Shown piece after piece: positions 15,442-18,238 of a stretch of DNA of 18,238 bases. The notes under the pieces were generated by a model that saw only the letters and a list, made by a program, of their open reading frames with translations, had not been told where the DNA came from and ran no database searches. The translations under genes and the position numbers were made by a program. Origin of the DNA: Bacillota bacterium (GTDB taxonomy: Bacteria; Bacillota; Clostridia; Lachnospirales; Lachnospiraceae); NCBI GenBank assembly GCA_023435645.1, contig JAEYRK010000075.1, forward strand, positions 1 to 18,238, written 5' to 3'. Each line of letters opens with the position of its first letter. Position 1 is the stretch's first letter.

Positions 15442-17346
15442 CTATTCCACATAGGTACACAGAATATTAAAGCTGACATAAGAGACTCCGTCCTGCTCAG
15501 TCACTGTGATTCCCGTGATCTCTACCTGATCCCTGAAGTATTCGATGGTCTTCAGCTGCTTTAATATAACCGCAACCAGAGCGTTGGGATTGACCTCTCC
15601 TACACTGGCAGTAACGGACATGGTAACAGCCGCTTCTGTAAACTGCATGGAATGGATGACCGTACCATTTGGCAGCTTCTTCTCCAGCTCAGCGATCACA
15701 TGGGGGATCGTGTCATTATTACTCTGTGTATACTTCTCCAGCTCCTGAAGATTCGCCAGCTCCCTCTCTGCTATTTCAAGGGCTTCATGGACTCCGCTTA
15801 ACTCAGGCAAGCGATTCAATTGTTCATTCACAGCCTTCAGCTCTTTCTTCGCAGCCATGTAATCATCCCTGGCAACATATACCGTTCCCGCAGACCCGGC
15901 AAGACAGGCCATCGTGAATACCAGGGTTCCAATGATAGCACTCCGCTTCTGCTTCTTCAGGGTATATTCCAAGGGTACGAAATCCACCGGATTGATTACC
16001 GCTCCCATACAGGTAATATAATCGCTGGGGTTCTTCCGATATACTTCCGCCGTCTTATTGGAGCTGAAGGAAATCAGCTTCTCCATATTCTTATGGGTAA
16101 TCCCAATCTCCGAAGTGAAGAAATTCTCAATTCCCTGAATATGAACCCCGGAGCCGGTCAGATAGATGGTATCAATATCTATTTCCTTATGGCTGGATTT
16201 GTAGTAGTCCAGCATTCTCGCGATACTGTTTGCCAAAAAATGCAGGGAATCCCGAATGTTTCTCCTGGCCTCCAGCTCCCGCTCATCGGGCTGAGGGACC
16301 GGCGAAGGAAATGCCTTGTATTCATCGGCAGCTGCTGCTTCTTCCTCCATCCGGGAGGAAGCCTGCCTCAGTGAATCATCCCTAGGTACCTCCGGCTTTT
16401 TCGGCTCCATAATCAAGAGATTTCTGTTCTCGATTAGTTCCAGAGCCTCCTCCTGTGTTTTCACATGGAAGTACTCCTGCTCCATCACTGCTTCTAACAT
16501 AGTGGATAGACCATAGCCCACTGTTCTCTGCAGAATCAGCACATCATCCCTGAGGATACTGATCAGGGAATCCTTCTGATTCATCTGCACAAATACATTC
16601 GTGCCGGTCTTCGCCTGGCGCTTTATGGCCTGATAGCTGCTGTTGCCGGAATAATCAATCGCAACGATATCAAAATGCATCAGCTTGGCAAAATGATAAT
16701 AGTTCATTACCAGCGTAGAGGGTGCTGCGTATACGGATAAGCGCATACTCCTCTTGGCCTTATCTGTGATACTCTCATTCTTGTTCTCTTGCTCCGCTGC
16801 TTTTGCTGGAAGCTCCCTTTGCTTCGCCAACATCAGCTCCATGCTGTCAGCAATCCGCTCTGTCTTACTCTTCCTCTTCTGCGCCCTCCAGTGCTGCAGC
16901 CCCAGCTTATTGGTGAGCTTCTCATCCCTCTGCTTCTTCTTTTTCGCTTTCTCCTTCTGATTTGAGGTGTTCTTTTCCAGAATCGAATAGGACAGGATAT
17001 ATTCCTTCATATCAATCGGGAAATACTCTGTGGCACCGGTCTTGATAATCTCCATGATCCGCTTCTCCTTCACCGGAGGCAGAATCACTTCCCTGTTGGC
17101 AATCTTACTGGAGGTGACGGAGAAAATAACCTTATCGGATTTGAACTTACCTTCCTTCAGCTTGTTTTTCAGCAGCTCGCCAAAGGCTTCTCTATTCCGT
17201 ATATATCCATCCTCAATTGTATTAGGAGGTGTAGGAAAGGAGAGGCTCCGGTAGACCCGGACTCCCTTTTTCTTATAATACCTCAGATAAGAAATCTCAC
17301 ATACCTTCGTGCAATCCGTTCCGATTACGATACTCAATACTTTCAT
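15442..17346 (-). CDS. pilMN: PilM-PilN fusion protein, type IV pilus assembly platform
   Basis: A 634-residue protein joining two normally separate subunits. Residues 1-450 are an actin-like PilM: a degenerate phosphate-1 loop VIGTDCTKVCEI (7-18), a PilM signature region ATEYFPIDMKEYILSY (105-120), and an adenosine motif IYLTGSGVHIQGIENFF (394-410). Residues 451-634 are PilN-like: an INPVDFVPLEY segment recalling the INLLP tail that binds PilM, a membrane segment (about 470-492), a coiled coil (494-540), and a ferredoxin-like domain (545-634). A very basic charged insertion (about 126-197, with KEKAKKKKQRDEK) and an acidic linker (about 315-360) interrupt PilM. A pilMN fusion is known in C. 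difficile. The ATG at 17346 has only a weak, distant GGGGGA upstream, so translation may be coupled or poor. It lies 35 nt after pilD. Confidence 0.88.
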   Translation of the reverse strand: MKVLSIVIGTDCTKVCEISYLRYYKKKGVRVYRSLSFPTPPNTIEDGYIRNREAFGELLKNKLKEGKFKSDKVIFSVTSSKIANREVILPPVKEKRIMEIIKTGATEYFPIDMKEYILSYSILEKNTSNQKEKAKKKKQRDEKLTNKLGLQHWRAQKRKSKTERIADSMELMLAKQRELPAKAAEQENKNESITDKAKRSMRLSVYAAPSTLVMNYYHFAKLMHFDIVAIDYSGNSSYQAIKRQAKTGTNVFVQMNQKDSLISILRDDVLILQRTVGYGLSTMLEAVMEQEYFHVKTQEEALELIENRNLLIMEPKKPEVPRDDSLRQASSRMEEEAAAADEYKAFPSPVPQPDERELEARRNIRDSLHFLANSIARMLDYYKSSHKEIDIDTIYLTGSGVHIQGIENFFTSEIGITHKNMEKLISFSSNKTAEVYRKNPSDYITCMGAVINPVDFVPLEYTLKKQKRSAIIGTLVFTMACLAGSAGTVYVARDDYMAAKKELKAVNEQLNRLPELSGVHEALEIAERELANLQELEKYTQSNNDTIPHVIAELEKKLPNGTVIHSMQFTEAAVTMSVTASVGEVNPNALVAVILKQLKTIEYFRDQVEITGITVTEQDGVSYVSFNILCTYVE

Positions 17347-17381
17347 GGCTCTATTGTTCCCCCATTATGGTAATTTTCCGA

Positions 17382-18170
17382 TTAGATAAAGAATTGTAAA
17401 TACCAATCAATCAATTGCTTTCCAAAAAATATTGAAATTACGATCCCTATCGAAAGGTATGGCCCAAAGGCCAGCACTCTGCTCAGATGGTTCAGCCTCA
17501 TTCGGATCGGGTGGATCACGCCTGCCAAGACACAAGCGATAAAGAATGCCAATAGGATCAAACCCCAGCCCAACAATAGGCCGGCACCTGCCATCAGCTT
17601 GATATCTCCGCCGCCGATACCCCGTCCCTTCGTGGAATAGAAGATCAATAATAGAAATACACTGACTGCAAAGAAGCCAATGGCATGATTTAACATGATA
17701 TCCGTGCTTCTCCCAAACCAAAAATACTCCAGAAGTGCTGCAGCCATCCCCATAATCATAATAAATATATTAATACCCACAGGTATAATGTTCGTCCTAA
17801 AATCAATTACACTCAGTACAATCAACGCTGAGATTACAAGACAATAAATCACATTCATCAGGATGGTATAGGTACCCTTCCATCCGAAGAAATAAAAAAC
17901 AAGCACATAGAAAATTCCATTCAGTGCCTCAATGATTGGATATTGAATTGATATTCTGGATTTGCAGCTCCTGCATTTCCCCAATAAAAAAATATAGCTA
18001 AACACCGGTACTAGTTCATACCATTTTAGCTGAGAGTTACAGTTCATACAATGGGATCTTCCGGTTACCACGCTGTCCTCATCCGGAATTCGAAGGATAC
18101 ATACATTCAAGAAGCTTCCTATGACAATTCCGTACAGAAAAACCATTCCATATATTATGTAATCACTCAT
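17382..18170 (-). CDS. pilD: Type IV prepilin peptidase/N-methylase PilD
   Basis: An aspartic membrane protease (A24 family) of 262 residues that removes prepilin leaders and methylates the new N-terminus. The N-terminal GSFLNVCILRIP motif (18-29) and the zinc-type cysteine pairs C41-x2-C44 and C66-x2-C69 mark the full-length form with the cytosolic methylase domain. The catalytic aspartates are D123 in VIDFRTNIIP and D189 in GGGDIK. FGPYLSIG (235-242) is the conserved C-terminal motif. About eight hydrophobic segments are present. The ATG at 18170 is preceded by AAGGTGG about 10 nt upstream and by AAAGGAT immediately adjacent. It is the first gene of the pil set in this window; its substrates are likely the four prepilins downstream and a major pilin outside the window. 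Confidence 0.95.
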   Translation of the reverse strand: MSDYIIYGMVFLYGIVIGSFLNVCILRIPDEDSVVTGRSHCMNCNSQLKWYELVPVFSYIFLLGKCRSCKSRISIQYPIIEALNGIFYVLVFYFFGWKGTYTILMNVIYCLVISALIVLSVIDFRTNIIPVGINIFIMIMGMAAALLEYFWFGRSTDIMLNHAIGFFAVSVFLLLIFYSTKGRGIGGGDIKLMAGAGLLLGWGLILLAFFIACVLAGVIHPIRMRLNHLSRVLAFGPYLSIGIVISIFFGKQLIDWYLQFFI

Positions 18171-18203
18171 ATCCTTTGTACCACCTTAGATGAATTTTGG
18201 AAA

Positions 18204-18238
18204 TACCATCAAACAGGGCAAAGCCCTGTTTGATGGTA
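18204..18238. repeat. Perfect 16-bp hairpin upstream of pilD, reaching the window end
   Basis: TACCATCAAACAGGGC (18204-18219) is exactly reverse-complemented at 18223-18238 with only AAA between. It begins 34 nt before the pilD start, leaving no room for a promoter between, so it probably lies within the pil transcript. In the minus direction the stem is followed by UUUCC, a short U tract, so it could be a leaky terminator, a processing or stabilising hairpin after an upstream gene, or a dispersed palindrome. The right flank is cut off by the window. Confidence 0.75.

Noticed and set aside
15820..16374. 184-codon open frame on the plus strand opposite pilMN
   Set aside because: It lies wholly inside a well-supported gene on the other strand, has no convincing ribosome-binding site and its translation resembles no known protein.

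Overview
The window looks like a chromosomal segment of a Gram-positive clostridium, most like Lachnospiraceae. This is inferred from moderate GC, strong GGAGG ribosome-binding sites, TTG/GTG starts, a single-pass propeller-like protein of the DUF5050 type and a clostridial type IV pilus (T4P) gene order with fused PilM-PilN. No RNA gene, insertion sequence, CRISPR array or replication origin was seen.

Layout. At the left edge a plus-strand gene (93-1127) encodes a membrane-anchored, probably extracytoplasmic propeller-like protein. It converges on folC (1200-2807, minus) and a long hairpin between them can terminate both. folC lies downstream of an RlmI-type 23S rRNA methyltransferase gene (2903-4111, minus), probably in the same transcript; the gap holds a 15-nt tandem repeat. 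An intergenic stretch (4112-4333) carries a weak promoter candidate for the methyltransferase and a strong intrinsic terminator for the operon arriving from the right.

From 18170 down to 4334 all genes are on the minus strand and tightly spaced, forming one T4P operon. In transcription order they are: prepilin peptidase PilD; a PilM-PilN fusion; PilO-like; a PilV-like minor pilin; a large PilX/GspK-like minor pilin with a bactofilin-like beta-helical segment; a FimT/GspH-like pseudopilin; a PilW/GspJ-like pseudopilin; a 1629-residue secreted protein (DUF5057-like); and a small GtrA-family membrane protein. The major pilin, PilB, PilC and PilT are not in the window and probably lie beyond the right edge, where a perfect 16-bp hairpin precedes pilD.

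How they work together (inference): PilD processes the prepilins, PilMN and PilO form the inner-membrane alignment complex, and the four minor pilins form a tip/initiation complex. By analogy with pilVWX-pilY1 operons, the giant secreted protein is a candidate tip adhesin or cargo; it carries a canonical EF-hand-type calcium loop. The PilY1-analogue idea, the PilM-PilN fusion with its basic insertion, and the beta-helix fused to a minor pilin stem are the most interesting points. Asn-rich repeat insertions in FolC are a separate oddity.
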